Below the pieces are notes generated by a model. It ran no database searches. It saw nothing but the letters and a program-made list of their open reading frames with translations, and had not been told where the DNA came from. A DNA stretch of 64,000 bases from NCBI RefSeq assembly GCF_900106755.1, contig NZ_FNNN01000010.1, positions 121,650-185,649 on the forward strand, in the 5' to 3' direction. Position numbers and translations under genes: made by a program. The DNA is from Bacteroides faecis MAJ27 (GTDB lineage: Bacteria; Bacteroidota; Bacteroidia; Bacteroidales; Bacteroidaceae). This document shows positions 34,401-42,333 of this stretch, piece after piece; within the stretch, counting starts at the first letter, position 1; every line of letters begins with the position of its first letter.

Positions 34401-34643
34401 GGAAATGACCAGAGTAGCATTCTTTTGGGGGATGTTGAGCGAAAATTTACCGTCAAGGTCGGTGATCGTTCCCTGCGAAGTGCCTTTTACCTGAACACTG
34501 GCTCCGGGAACACCTTCTCCTAAGTTATCCTTCACAGTACCTTTGACAAGTACCTGTGCAAGCACAAATGGAACAGAAAGCAGGAGTATCCCTATCATAG
34601 AGAACATCCTTTTTCTAGTCTGGTTGGATAGATGTTTTTTCAT
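31446..34643 (-). CDS. SusC/RagA-family TonB-dependent transporter (chondroitin locus)
   Basis: An outer-membrane importer of 1065 residues. Signal peptide (VPFVLAQ), carboxypeptidase-like regulatory domain (about 30-115, VKGTVKDNLGEGVPGASV), TonB box/linker (LDEVVVVGYQEVRRRDLTGSV), plug with the SusC signature DASATAIYGARGANGVVIITTKKG, then the barrel ending in Phe (SFGVSLGF). It imports oligosaccharides, here presumably from chondroitin or dermatan sulfate, with the following SusD. First gene of a five-gene operon ending at the 23.9-kb terminator, preceded by its own promoter and controlled, I infer, by the nearby HTCS. Confidence 0.95.
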   Translation of the reverse strand: MKKHLSNQTRKRMFSMIGILLLSVPFVLAQVLVKGTVKDNLGEGVPGASVQVKGTSQGTITDLDGKFSLNIPQKNATLVISFIGYMTVEVKADSQKPMVITLKEDTKTLDEVVVVGYQEVRRRDLTGSVAKANMTDVLTAPVASFDQALGGRIAGVNVTSGEGMPGGNMSIVIRGNNSLTQENSPLFVIDGFPIEDSSAASTLNPSDIESLDFLKDASATAIYGARGANGVVIITTKKGKVGRAQLSYDGSFGVQHVTRTIPMMDAYEFVKLQNEMYPTVVAGSYLMNYEGKQWTLDDYRNIEQYNWQDEIFKTAWQQNHTIRLAGGTEGVRYNASLSYFDQDGTLIETGYKRMQGRMNTVVRRGKLNMSLTTNYSRSIQTGSTPSSTSYSGMNNLFYSVWGYRPVTSPDTPLSFLMDSATDNAVDSSNDYRFNPIKSQKNEYRKSYTNNLQMNGFAEYEVLKGLKLKVSAGYTYDSRKQDQFNNSNTRYGGPTSTDKVNAQVTRQERLTWLNENTLTYQTNIKKKHFLNVLGGITFQNSDYEIYSFRTTHIPNESLGMAGMSEGQAGTTTSAKSSWAMLSYLGRVTYNYMSKYYATASFRADGSSKFNKANRYGYFPSASLAWSFTEEEFMKPLKSVLSSGKIRLSWGLTGNNRIGEYDYYALLAVLKSRVGSYTSTNSLPSGVYPFDNDATNAGVVPTSLPNKDLKWETTEQWNAGLDLGFFDERIGITMDIYRKTTRDLLLDASLPYSSGYYSATKNIGKVRNDGLELSLNTVNFQTRAFKWTTNFNISFNKNEVLALSENQTALLTAAQFDQNYNGQSSYIAKIGLPMGLMYGYVYEGTYKYDDFNKSGNSYSLKPGVAHYSTETNTQPGMPKYADLNGDGVVDSNDRTIIGRGLPIHTGGFTNNFEYKGIDLSIFFQWSYGNDIMNANRLFFESSNNRSRELNQFASYANRWTADNPTSDIPAATNSSSNRVISSRIIEDGSYLRLKNVTIGYTFPSKLVKKWKIDKARVYVAAQNLWTCTGYSGYDPEVSVRNSALTPGLDYSSYPRAYSVSFGVSLGF

Positions 34644-34681
34644 ATATTAAAAATTAAGTGATTTTGTTGAGTTTACGATGG

Positions 34682-34689
34682 CAAAGATA
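34682..34689 (-). promoter_or_regulatory. -7 promoter element (TATCTTTG) of the SusC operon
   Basis: A perfect TAnnTTTG match 38 nt before the SusC start. The 120-bp gap to the sulfatase stop would hold the HTCS binding site; I could not pick out a convincing repeat. Confidence 0.65.
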
Positions 34690-34766
34690 TACGCATTGAT
34701 TGTTCTCATATGGATAGAATTATTCAAGATTGATACAAAATAATACAAATCTGCTATTCTCATAAG

Positions 34767-36302
34767 TTATCTTGTTTTTACCGATTTAAGTAGCTCAGAC
34801 AGCTTTCTGACGGCCTCCGGATGCAGTTTCGCCACATTGTTTTTCTCCGATGGATCGGAGGATAAATCGTACAGTTGGGGTTGCCTGTCGTTGCCAAGTT
34901 CCATTCTTGTCCAGTATTCGATGGCGGGTGCGTCACTCGGTTCGATGTACTTCCATTGTCCTTTCACGATGGCGAGCGTATTATTGAGATTTTGCTGTAC
35001 GATGTATTCACGGTTGGCGTCGTCTTTTCCCAAAAGAGTGTTCAGATGTTCCTGACTGTCAGGAGCCGCACCTTTCGGCAGCGGTTGTTTCAGTAGGGCG
35101 GCAAGCGATGCGTACACGTCTATCTGTGAGAAGAGAGCCTGCTGCTTGTTCGGTTTCACTTTGGCAGGCCAGCGGAGGATAAACGGAATGCGGGTTCCGG
35201 CTTCGTAGGCGCTGTACTTTCCACCTCTGTAAATGCCCATTGGGGTATGTCCGTTGAGCAGCTCGAAAGCTTGGTCCTGATAACCGTCGTCGATGACGGG
35301 ACCGTTGTCGCTGGTGAATATAAAGATGGTATTGTCCGTCAGCTGGAGGCTGTCGAGGGTGTTCATGATTTCTCCGATTGTCCAGTCGAGTTGCAGGATC
35401 ACGTCGCCACGGGTTCCCAGACCGCTCTTTCCGGCAAAGCGGGGATGTGGTACACGCGGTACGTGTACGTCTTGTGTACCCATATATAAGAAGAAAGGTT
35501 CTTCTTTGTGGGAAGCGATGAAGTTCTTTGCTTTATCGGTGATGATGTCGGCGATGTCCTCGTCTTTCCAAAGGGCGGACTTGCCTCCGGTCATCCAGCC
35601 GATGCGGGGGATACCGTTGATAATCGTGTTGTTATGTCCCTGACTGGGCTTTAATTTCACGAGTTCCGGATTTTCTTCTCCCGTAGGCCAGTTGCCTACT
35701 TTGTGGTCATAGTTCACGGTAATCGGGTCGTTCGGGTCGAGCCCTGCCACGTGCCCGTTCTCTACGAATACGCAGGGGACACGGTCTACGGTTGCCGGAA
35801 TCACAAACTCGTAGTCGAAGCCGATACTCTGGGCGTTGGGGGTAATTCGTCCGTTGAAGTCGGTTCCTCCCTTCGGACCGAGTCCGAGATGCCATTTGCC
35901 GACAACTCCGGTAGCGTAGCCTGCTTCTTTCAGCATATCGGCCATTGTGACGCAGGCGGTGTCGATAATCAGTTCCGAGTTTCCGGGGGCGATACCGGTA
36001 TTTTCTTGTCGCCACGGATACATTCCGGTGAGCAGCCCGAAGCGGGACGGGGTGCTGGTGGCGGAGGTTGCGTAAGCGTTGGTGAATTGTACTCCCTGTC
36101 CGGCAAGGCGGTCGATATGCGGGGTACTGACCTTTGTTGCTCCGTAGCAGCTAAGGTCGCCTATGCCGAGGTCGTCCGCGAATATATAAATAATGTTGGG
36201 CTTTGGGGAGTTTTGTCTATTGTCTTTTTGTACTTTCTGATTGCATCCGGTCAGCAAGGCCATACCGGGCAATAGCGGCAGTAAACGTGAGACATTCTTC
36301 AT
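34767..36302 (-). CDS. S1-family sulfatase, Ser-type (probable GalNAc-6-O-sulfatase)
   Basis: 511 residues, lipobox LLTGCNQ. The modification motif reads S83-T-P-S-R87 (S-x-P-x-R), a Ser-type site that needs an anaerobic sulfatase-maturating enzyme to form formylglycine; none is in this window. Metal ligands D43 and D44 (FADDLG) and the C-terminal TSDNGP motif are present. In the B. thetaiotaomicron chondroitin locus the sulfatase at this position (BT_3333, from memory) removes the 6-sulfate from GalNAc, so I infer the same here. It has its own promoter and lies between the HTCS and SusC genes. Confidence 0.9.
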   Translation of the reverse strand: MKNVSRLLPLLPGMALLTGCNQKVQKDNRQNSPKPNIIYIFADDLGIGDLSCYGATKVSTPHIDRLAGQGVQFTNAYATSATSTPSRFGLLTGMYPWRQENTGIAPGNSELIIDTACVTMADMLKEAGYATGVVGKWHLGLGPKGGTDFNGRITPNAQSIGFDYEFVIPATVDRVPCVFVENGHVAGLDPNDPITVNYDHKVGNWPTGEENPELVKLKPSQGHNNTIINGIPRIGWMTGGKSALWKDEDIADIITDKAKNFIASHKEEPFFLYMGTQDVHVPRVPHPRFAGKSGLGTRGDVILQLDWTIGEIMNTLDSLQLTDNTIFIFTSDNGPVIDDGYQDQAFELLNGHTPMGIYRGGKYSAYEAGTRIPFILRWPAKVKPNKQQALFSQIDVYASLAALLKQPLPKGAAPDSQEHLNTLLGKDDANREYIVQQNLNNTLAIVKGQWKYIEPSDAPAIEYWTRMELGNDRQPQLYDLSSDPSEKNNVAKLHPEAVRKLSELLKSVKTR

Positions 36303-36335
36303 AATGTTGTTTTTTTATGGAGTGATTACTGAACA

Positions 36336-36343
36336 CAAAGATA
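36336..36343 (-). promoter_or_regulatory. -7 promoter element (TATCTTTG) of the sulfatase gene
   Basis: A perfect TAnnTTTG match 33 nt before the ATG at 36302, so the sulfatase need not be read through from the HTCS gene. Confidence 0.6.
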
Positions 36344-36427
36344 AGAGGATTGGCGGAAATGACTGAGCAGGAATGTACAGGTGAGATACAAAATAGTCCA
36401 TTCTAAAGATAGAGGTTAAATGTTCCG

Positions 36428-36533
36428 GGGCTACGGATGCCTTTCCCTGACATCGTAGCCCGGAGCTTGTGCCACGCTGTTGGCACAGCTGTGCCACTAC
36501 GATGGCACGGTCGTGCCAACGGCGTGGCACAAG
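36428..36533. repeat. two stacked palindromes between the sulfatase and HTCS genes
   Basis: The first is gggctacggatg / catcgtagccc at 36428-36462. The second has 21-bp arms at 36466-36486 and 36513-36533 matching at 20 of 21 positions, with a further hairpin (gtgcca / tggcac, 36491-36508) inside. The unit tgccac or its complement recurs throughout. It fills most of the 305-bp gap. It could end the HTCS transcript, but is larger and more regular than a plain terminator. Confidence 0.8.
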
Positions 36534-36606
36534 TGTGCCAATAGGCGGGAACTACTTTGGCATAGGTTCTCCCGTTTCAAATGCTACTTGCTTACCTGTT
36601 TACAGG

Positions 36607-39600
36607 TTATTGGTCCGTTTCTTCGTCTCCTTCTTCTTCTTTTTCTTCACCCTTGCGGTAGGCAAGCGGACTGACATGGTAAATCTCCTTAAAGCATTTA
36701 CTGAAATAGCGGGAAGAAGAGAAACCGATCCGGTCGGAAATTTCCGTAATGTTCAGCTCCGGATTGTTCCGCAGCATGACGGCTCCTTTCTTGAGACGGA
36801 TACTTAATATAAAGTCGTTCGGTGTCTGGCCGGTGACGGCTTTCAGTTTCGTGAACAGATTGGTACGTGCCATGCCCATTTCCCGTGCGAAGATGTTCAC
36901 ATTGAAGTCTGTGTTGTCCAGATGACGTTCGATGATAGCCATGGCACGGTCCAGCATTTCTTTATCCATTGGGTTGGTAGCGAGCATTTGGGCAAATGCT
37001 TGTGGCTGTTTGCTGAATTTCTCTTGCAGCAGTCGGCGTGAGTTCACCAGATTGTTGCAACGGGAAATCAGCAGGTTGGTGTTGAACGGTTTGGTGATAT
37101 AATCGTCCGCACCGATTTTCAGTCCTTCAATGTTGTGTTCTACTGCCGTGCGTGCCGTCAGCAACACCACAGGTATGTGGCAGGTATTGAAATCCGTCTT
37201 AATCTGCTTGCAGAGTTCCGTACCCGACATACGCGGCATGACAACATCACTTAGTATGATGCTGGGCATGTCTTTCTGTATCAGTTCCATGGCTTCTTCT
37301 CCATCAGAAGCGGTAGTGACCTGATAGAAAGTCTCGAAGATGCTTACTAACATCTGTTTGATGGATTCGTTGTCTTCTACTATCAGCATTTTGGCATCCT
37401 CGATGCGTTTGTTTTCTTCCTCCTTCCATCCGGAGTCGGGCAGTATTTCTACTGACGGCACAAAGGTTTCCGGTTGTTGCCGGATGCTGTCATCCGTAGA
37501 TTCCTGCACTATTTGCTCATCGGTGAAGTGCTTGTTGCCCAGTTTGAGGGTGATAATGAAACTGCTGCCTTTGTCCGGTTCGCTTTCTACCCGAATGGTG
37601 CCGTGATGGAGTTCGATAATACCTTTGGTCAATGCCAGTCCGATACCGGTTCCGGTTCCCGTATTCAGGGAGTCCAGACGTTCGGTCTGATAGAAACGGT
37701 CGAATATCTTATCTATTTCAGCGGCAGCGATGCCCGTGCCCGTATCTTTTATTTCGATAATGACAGAGTGGTTCTCCTGCGATACGTTGATGGAGATGGT
37801 GTCTTCCGCCTTTGTATGCTTCAATGCGTTCGACAGCAGATTGTTCACTACCTTCTGCATTTGCTTCTGGTCGTACCATACTTCAATATCATCCGACTGT
37901 TTGTTGAACTTGAAGTTGATTTGCTTGCTGCTGGCGTATTCCAGAAATAACAGATAATTCTCGTACAGGAAGTTTACCAGATTGTGCCGGCTGACTTTAA
38001 TCTTCATGTGTCCCTGTTCCTGTTTGCGGAAGTCGAGCAATTCCGTAATCAGTTCACGCAGTTGGAGGCTGTTTTTGTATATGCCTAATATCTTATTATA
38101 TATATTAGGCGTGAATGTCTGCACCTGTAACAGCGTCTCTACCTGCCCTACGATCAGTGTCAACGGAGTACGGAACTCGTGGGAGATATTGGTGAAGAAG
38201 CGCAGCTTCGACTGGTTCAGTGCTTCGAGGTCTTCGATATGCTTCTTCTCGTACTTCAGTGACTCACGCAGTTTGATGCGGGAATTGTAGTTCTGAATGA
38301 GATACCACAGCAGACTGACAGTGCAAATGGTATAAATCAGATAAGCCCACCACGTCTCATACCAGGGCGGCAATACGCGGATCAGGAGTCGGGCAGCTTC
38401 GATGCCGTCTCCGTCCGATTTGATGACGAGCGTATATTTGCCCGGGTTCAGGTTGGTATAAGTGATAAGCGTCTGTTTGCGGTCAGTATGATTCCATTCG
38501 TCAGAGAAGCCTTCGAGGCGGTAAACGATTTCATTCCTGTTGGCAGGGATGAAGTTGGAAGTGGCATATTCTATGCTAAACATGGACTGGTCGGCTTTCA
38601 GACTGATTTCCGATGTATAGGCGATGGACTGGTTCAGAATACCGGTGTTGTCTCCGGCGGTGATTTCCTTTCCGTTGACCAGCAGACGGGAAAGGATGAT
38701 GCTGTAAGACTTGGGGGTAAAGTGCAGTTTCTTTTCCCAGAAAGAGATCATTCCCTGGATACCGCCGAGGAATACTTCTCCGTCATGTGTCACGAACAAT
38801 GCGTTCTCGTTGACGGCAGTCAGCGGGAATCCGTTCTCGGTACCGTAGTTGTAGAACTTCTTCTGTGGGTAGTCAAACTGGGAGAATCCCTGATTCGTAA
38901 TCAGCAGCAGGTCTCCTTTCTGTATGGATGACTCGAATACTTCATAGATACAATCGCTGGATAGCCCGTCTTTCTGTACGTCGAAATTCTCAAAGTCGTT
39001 GCTTTCCTTGCGGTAACGGTCGAGCCCGCTTCCGGAAGTGGAGAACCACAGATTGCCGTTACTGTCTTGCATGATGCTGTTGACATTGTTGTTGCTGAGG
39101 CTGTTCGGATTGGCGGGATTGTGCGCATAATGGGTGAGCTTGCCGGTGTCGAAGCGGTAGGAATATACACCCTCTCCGGTAGCGGAAATCCATAGCGTTC
39201 CGTCTTTATCGATATAGAGGCTGGCTACCATGCTGATATTTCTGCCTTCTTTGGTGTCTTTGAAAAGATGTTCGCAGGTGCCTGTTGCCGGATGGAAGAG
39301 GCATACTCCGTTTTGTGTGGCGATAATCAGTTTGTCCTCGTAAGGTACAATATCACGGACAATGTCCGAGGGCAGTGTGCTCAGATCGCCCGCTTTCATC
39401 CGGTAGACGGTGAAACGGTTCGTGCGCAGGTCGAGTTTGTTTAGTCCTCCCAAGTGCGTACCGATCCACATAATCTCCTGTGCCCGGTCGTAATAGATTG
39501 CTTTGACATTGTTGTGCGAGATACTGTTTTTGCCTTCTTCGTGGCGATACCAGCGGTAGGTATTGTTTTTCCGGTTGTAGACATTTACTCCGCCGCCTTC

Positions 39601-40671
39601 GGTACAAATCCATAAGTTACCGTCTTTATCTTCCGTCATTCTGCCGACGATGGGGCTGCTCAGTCCTTCTTTCTCTGTGTCTCCCACTTTATAGCGGGTA
39701 TAGATCTCATATTCCGGATTGAAATAGTTGACACCGCCGAAATAAGTCCCCAGCCACAGTGTACCCTGTTCGTCTTTCACGATGCACCAGATGGAAGAGT
39801 GGGTAAGTCCGTCGGGCTTGTTGTCATTGGCGGTATAAAGCTGGAACTGTCCCGTGCTTTTGTCGTAACGGTTTAGTCCGTGGAAGGTTCCGATCCATAG
39901 ATTACCCAGATTGTCTTCGCAGCAACTTCTGACGAAGTCGGAGCATATACTGTTCGGGTTCTTCGGGTCGTGGCGGAAGTTTTCGATGGCGCCATTGGTC
40001 CGGATACGGTATAATCCCTCTTCCCAGCTACCTATCCATAGCTCCTTGGAGGAGTCTTCGTAGATGCTTGCTATGTTTCCTTTCGTGATAGGCTGAGAGA
40101 GTTGTTTGTCTTCCGACAGGCAGTAAACGCCGTTGCTGGTGGTTCCCATCCATAAGTTTTTCTTCTTGTCCAGATGGAGGCAGGATAGTGCGATGTCTTT
40201 GCCGGCGAGGTGGTAGTAAAGGTCGAAGTTGTTCGTGTTTTCGTTGAATACGAATACTTCCTCCCTCTTTCCGATGTATAGCTTCTCGTTGTAGTAGATA
40301 GCGTCCACATTGCCTTGAAGCAATGTCCTGAACCTTTGAGTGGTCATATCAAATTCGGCTACTCCGTCGGTGCAAAGCAGATAAACTTTGCCGTTCTTGT
40401 TGCCTGTGATACGGAGCACGGTATTGCTGAACAAGCTGTTCGGATCATTCTTTTTGAGCTTGAAGCTTTTGATGTCGTTACCGTTATAACGGTTCAGCCC
40501 TTCGCGCGTACCTGCCCATATAATGCCCCGTTCGTCAATATATAGGCTGTTGACAGAAAACTGAGAAAGTCCGTCGTCTGTGGTCAAATGGCTGAAAGTA
40601 ATATTTTGTCCTAACGTGCGGACAGCAGTTACGCTTAGAAATAACAGAAATAAAAGGATTACTTTTCTCAC
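36607..40671 (-). CDS. hybrid two-component system sensor-regulator (HTCS)
   Basis: A one-protein signal system of 1354 residues. Signal peptide (1-22); two beta-propellers of reg_prop repeats (about 25-690, many NLWIGT or LWISATGEG blocks); Y_Y_Y domain (about 690-765); one membrane helix (772-792); HisKA with phospho-acceptor H831 (NISHEFRTPL); HATPase_c (NLLSNALKHT, GTGTGIGLALTKG); receiver with D1142 (LSDVVMPRMSG); and C-terminal AraC HTH (about 1250-1345, ISDRIGFSSSRYFSKCFKEI). It would sense lyase-released unsaturated disaccharides in the periplasm and activate the SusC operon, sulfatase and PL8 genes. Position corresponds to BT_3334 as I recall it. Confidence 0.95.
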   Translation of the reverse strand: MRKVILLFLLFLSVTAVRTLGQNITFSHLTTDDGLSQFSVNSLYIDERGIIWAGTREGLNRYNGNDIKSFKLKKNDPNSLFSNTVLRITGNKNGKVYLLCTDGVAEFDMTTQRFRTLLQGNVDAIYYNEKLYIGKREEVFVFNENTNNFDLYYHLAGKDIALSCLHLDKKKNLWMGTTSNGVYCLSEDKQLSQPITKGNIASIYEDSSKELWIGSWEEGLYRIRTNGAIENFRHDPKNPNSICSDFVRSCCEDNLGNLWIGTFHGLNRYDKSTGQFQLYTANDNKPDGLTHSSIWCIVKDEQGTLWLGTYFGGVNYFNPEYEIYTRYKVGDTEKEGLSSPIVGRMTEDKDGNLWICTEGGGVNVYNRKNNTYRWYRHEEGKNSISHNNVKAIYYDRAQEIMWIGTHLGGLNKLDLRTNRFTVYRMKAGDLSTLPSDIVRDIVPYEDKLIIATQNGVCLFHPATGTCEHLFKDTKEGRNISMVASLYIDKDGTLWISATGEGVYSYRFDTGKLTHYAHNPANPNSLSNNNVNSIMQDSNGNLWFSTSGSGLDRYRKESNDFENFDVQKDGLSSDCIYEVFESSIQKGDLLLITNQGFSQFDYPQKKFYNYGTENGFPLTAVNENALFVTHDGEVFLGGIQGMISFWEKKLHFTPKSYSIILSRLLVNGKEITAGDNTGILNQSIAYTSEISLKADQSMFSIEYATSNFIPANRNEIVYRLEGFSDEWNHTDRKQTLITYTNLNPGKYTLVIKSDGDGIEAARLLIRVLPPWYETWWAYLIYTICTVSLLWYLIQNYNSRIKLRESLKYEKKHIEDLEALNQSKLRFFTNISHEFRTPLTLIVGQVETLLQVQTFTPNIYNKILGIYKNSLQLRELITELLDFRKQEQGHMKIKVSRHNLVNFLYENYLLFLEYASSKQINFKFNKQSDDIEVWYDQKQMQKVVNNLLSNALKHTKAEDTISINVSQENHSVIIEIKDTGTGIAAAEIDKIFDRFYQTERLDSLNTGTGTGIGLALTKGIIELHHGTIRVESEPDKGSSFIITLKLGNKHFTDEQIVQESTDDSIRQQPETFVPSVEILPDSGWKEEENKRIEDAKMLIVEDNESIKQMLVSIFETFYQVTTASDGEEAMELIQKDMPSIILSDVVMPRMSGTELCKQIKTDFNTCHIPVVLLTARTAVEHNIEGLKIGADDYITKPFNTNLLISRCNNLVNSRRLLQEKFSKQPQAFAQMLATNPMDKEMLDRAMAIIERHLDNTDFNVNIFAREMGMARTNLFTKLKAVTGQTPNDFILSIRLKKGAVMLRNNPELNITEISDRIGFSSSRYFSKCFKEIYHVSPLAYRKGEEKEEEGDEETDQ

Positions 40672-40701
40672 TAATTCGGCTGTTTAAGGTATTACTAATG
40701 G

Positions 40702-40709
40702 CAAATATA
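40702..40709 (-). promoter_or_regulatory. -7 promoter element (TATATTTG) of the HTCS gene
   Basis: A TAnnTTTG match 30 nt before the HTCS start, facing away from the element at 40754-40761. Confidence 0.6.
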
Positions 40710-40753
40710 TTGTTTTTATTTGGTTTTCGGGAACCTTATTAGGAGAAAGTAAC

Positions 40754-40761
40754 TATATTTG
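40754..40761 (+). promoter_or_regulatory. -7 promoter element (TATATTTG) of the CBM9-like gene
   Basis: A TAnnTTTG match 21 nt before the ATG at 40783; it excludes the earlier possible start at 40759. Confidence 0.6.
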
Positions 40762-40782
40762 TATCCTCCAAACGAAAGATAT

Positions 40783-41424
40783 ATGAAAGTAAAGAAAATT
40801 AGTTCTGCTAATGTAGAGGCTTGTTCGCTTCCTAAATTATTTGATGAGGAAAAGATAGATTTCCAGTCGGTTCAGTGCGTCAATTGGGCTGAATATCCCT
40901 ATAAACCCAAGGTAAGTTTCCGGATTGCCCACACTAAAGATTCTATTCTGTTGCATTTCAAAGTCAGAGAAGAGAGTGTGCGCGCCAAATATGGAGAAGA
41001 TAATGGCTCTGTATGGACTGATTCTTGTGTGGAGTTCTTTTCCATTCCGGCAGGCGACGGAATCTATTACAATATAGAATGCAATTGCATCGGAACGATT
41101 CTGATTGGTGCCGGACCGGCCCGTAACGGTCGGGAGCATGCTCCGAAAGAAATAACGGGGCTTGTACAGCGGTGGTCCAGTCTGGGCAATGAGCCTTTCG
41201 AAGAACGTGTGGAGGATACGAGTTGGGAAGTCGCTCTGATTATTCCTTATAAGGTGTTCTTTAAGCATCAGATTGAGTCTCTGGACGGAAAAGAAGTGAA
41301 AGCTAATTTCTATAAATGCGGTGATGAGCTGCAAACTCCTCATTTCTTGTCATGGAACCCGATAAAGATAGAGAAACCAGATTTTCACCGTCCCGATTTC
41401 TTCGGCTCGCTGGAGTTCGAATAA
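40783..41424 (+). CDS. CBM9-like carbohydrate-binding family protein, no signal peptide
   Basis: 213 residues from the ATG at 40783, chosen because the -7 element overlaps the upstream start. The blocks WTDSCVEFFSIPAGDGIYYNIECN and SWEVALIIPYKVFF are typical of the CBM9-like fold found in Bacteroides as 'carbohydrate-binding family 9-like' proteins. No signal peptide or lipobox is present, so it should stay in the cytoplasm, unlike most glycan-binding modules. It is divergent from the HTCS and ends at a strong terminator. It might bind a sugar-linked metabolite or nucleotide sugar; its role is unknown. Confidence 0.8.
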   Translation: MKVKKISSANVEACSLPKLFDEEKIDFQSVQCVNWAEYPYKPKVSFRIAHTKDSILLHFKVREESVRAKYGEDNGSVWTDSCVEFFSIPAGDGIYYNIECNCIGTILIGAGPARNGREHAPKEITGLVQRWSSLGNEPFEERVEDTSWEVALIIPYKVFFKHQIESLDGKEVKANFYKCGDELQTPHFLSWNPIKIEKPDFHRPDFFGSLEFE

Positions 41425-41481
41425 GCCGGTAGCATAAGTCTGAATAGAAAGATATAGTAGCGTCATCCTCTATAAAAAAGT

Positions 41482-41511
41482 AGGGTGACGCCTTTTTATT
41501 GGTGTCACCCT
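41482..41511. terminator. bidirectional terminator between CBM9-like gene and LpxA-like gene
   Basis: An 11-bp stem (agggtgacgcc / ggtgtcaccct, one G-T pair) around a T-rich 8-nt loop, with T or A runs on both sides. A third partial copy of the arm, gcgtcatcct, lies just upstream (41460-41469), so an alternative pairing is possible. Confidence 0.85.
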
Positions 41512-41544
41512 TCCTTATAATATAATCTGCGAAAGTTTCTTCGT

Positions 41545-42315
41545 CTATTTCACGATTCCTCGTTCAGAGCCTCTCACGAAGTTAACGATGTTTTCAATCT
41601 CTTCACTCATCGGAACCTGGTCTACGATCTTCTGCACAGCATCCTGAACGCTGAAGTTACCTTGATAAATCAGGCGGTAGGCATTGGCAATATGACGGAG
41701 GATTCTTTCCGATGTATTGTGGTGCTGTGAAAGTACCACAGCATTCACCCCATGATAGGCAACAGGATTGCCGGACATGATTACATAAGGAGGAACGTCT
41801 TTCGAGATGCGGCATCCGCTCTGTACCAGTGTCCAGCTACCGATGTGGCAGTACTGATGCAAGGTAACGTTACCACTCAGGATCACACAGTCGTCCAGTA
41901 CACATTCACCTGCAATCGTTGTACCGATTCCCACTACACAGTTGTTGCTGATCTGCACGTCATGGCAAAGGTGTACTTTATCCATCAGGTAGTTGCCGTT
42001 TCCGATTCTGGTTGCATTGCCTGCAAATGTGGCGCGGCTGATTACTACATTTTCGCGGATATCGTTATTATCTCCGATAATCAGGCTGCTTTCTTCTCCT
42101 GTATAGTGAAAGTCTTGCGGCTCTGCTCCCAGGACAGCATTCTGATGTATCTTGTTTCCTTTTCCCATTTTAGTACCTTTCAGGATACTGGCGTATGACA
42201 TGATAGTGCAGTCATCCCCGATTTCCACATCTTTCTCGATATAAGCAAAAGGCAGGACAGTTACATTCTTGCCTAATTTCGCCTCGGGGTCTACGTAAGC
42301 TAACGGACTAATCAT
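41545..42315 (-). CDS. lpxA: LpxA-like acyl-[ACP]-UDP-N-acetylglucosamine O-acyltransferase
   Basis: 256 residues of left-handed beta-helix hexapeptide repeats, with the LpxA-type block HLCHDVQISNNCVVGIGTT (the His of HDxxI is the probable catalytic base) and HQYCHIGSWTLVQSGC. It matches LpxA in length (E. coli 262) and in the C-terminal helical part (LRHIANAYRLIYQGNFS). LpxA starts lipid A synthesis. It is the last gene of the RND efflux operon, 18 bp after the outer-membrane factor; an essential lipid A gene there is unusual, so this may be a second copy. Confidence 0.85.
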   Translation of the reverse strand: MISPLAYVDPEAKLGKNVTVLPFAYIEKDVEIGDDCTIMSYASILKGTKMGKGNKIHQNAVLGAEPQDFHYTGEESSLIIGDNNDIRENVVISRATFAGNATRIGNGNYLMDKVHLCHDVQISNNCVVGIGTTIAGECVLDDCVILSGNVTLHQYCHIGSWTLVQSGCRISKDVPPYVIMSGNPVAYHGVNAVVLSQHHNTSERILRHIANAYRLIYQGNFSVQDAVQKIVDQVPMSEEIENIVNFVRGSERGIVK

Positions 42316-42333
42316 AATAGTATATGTTTAAAG

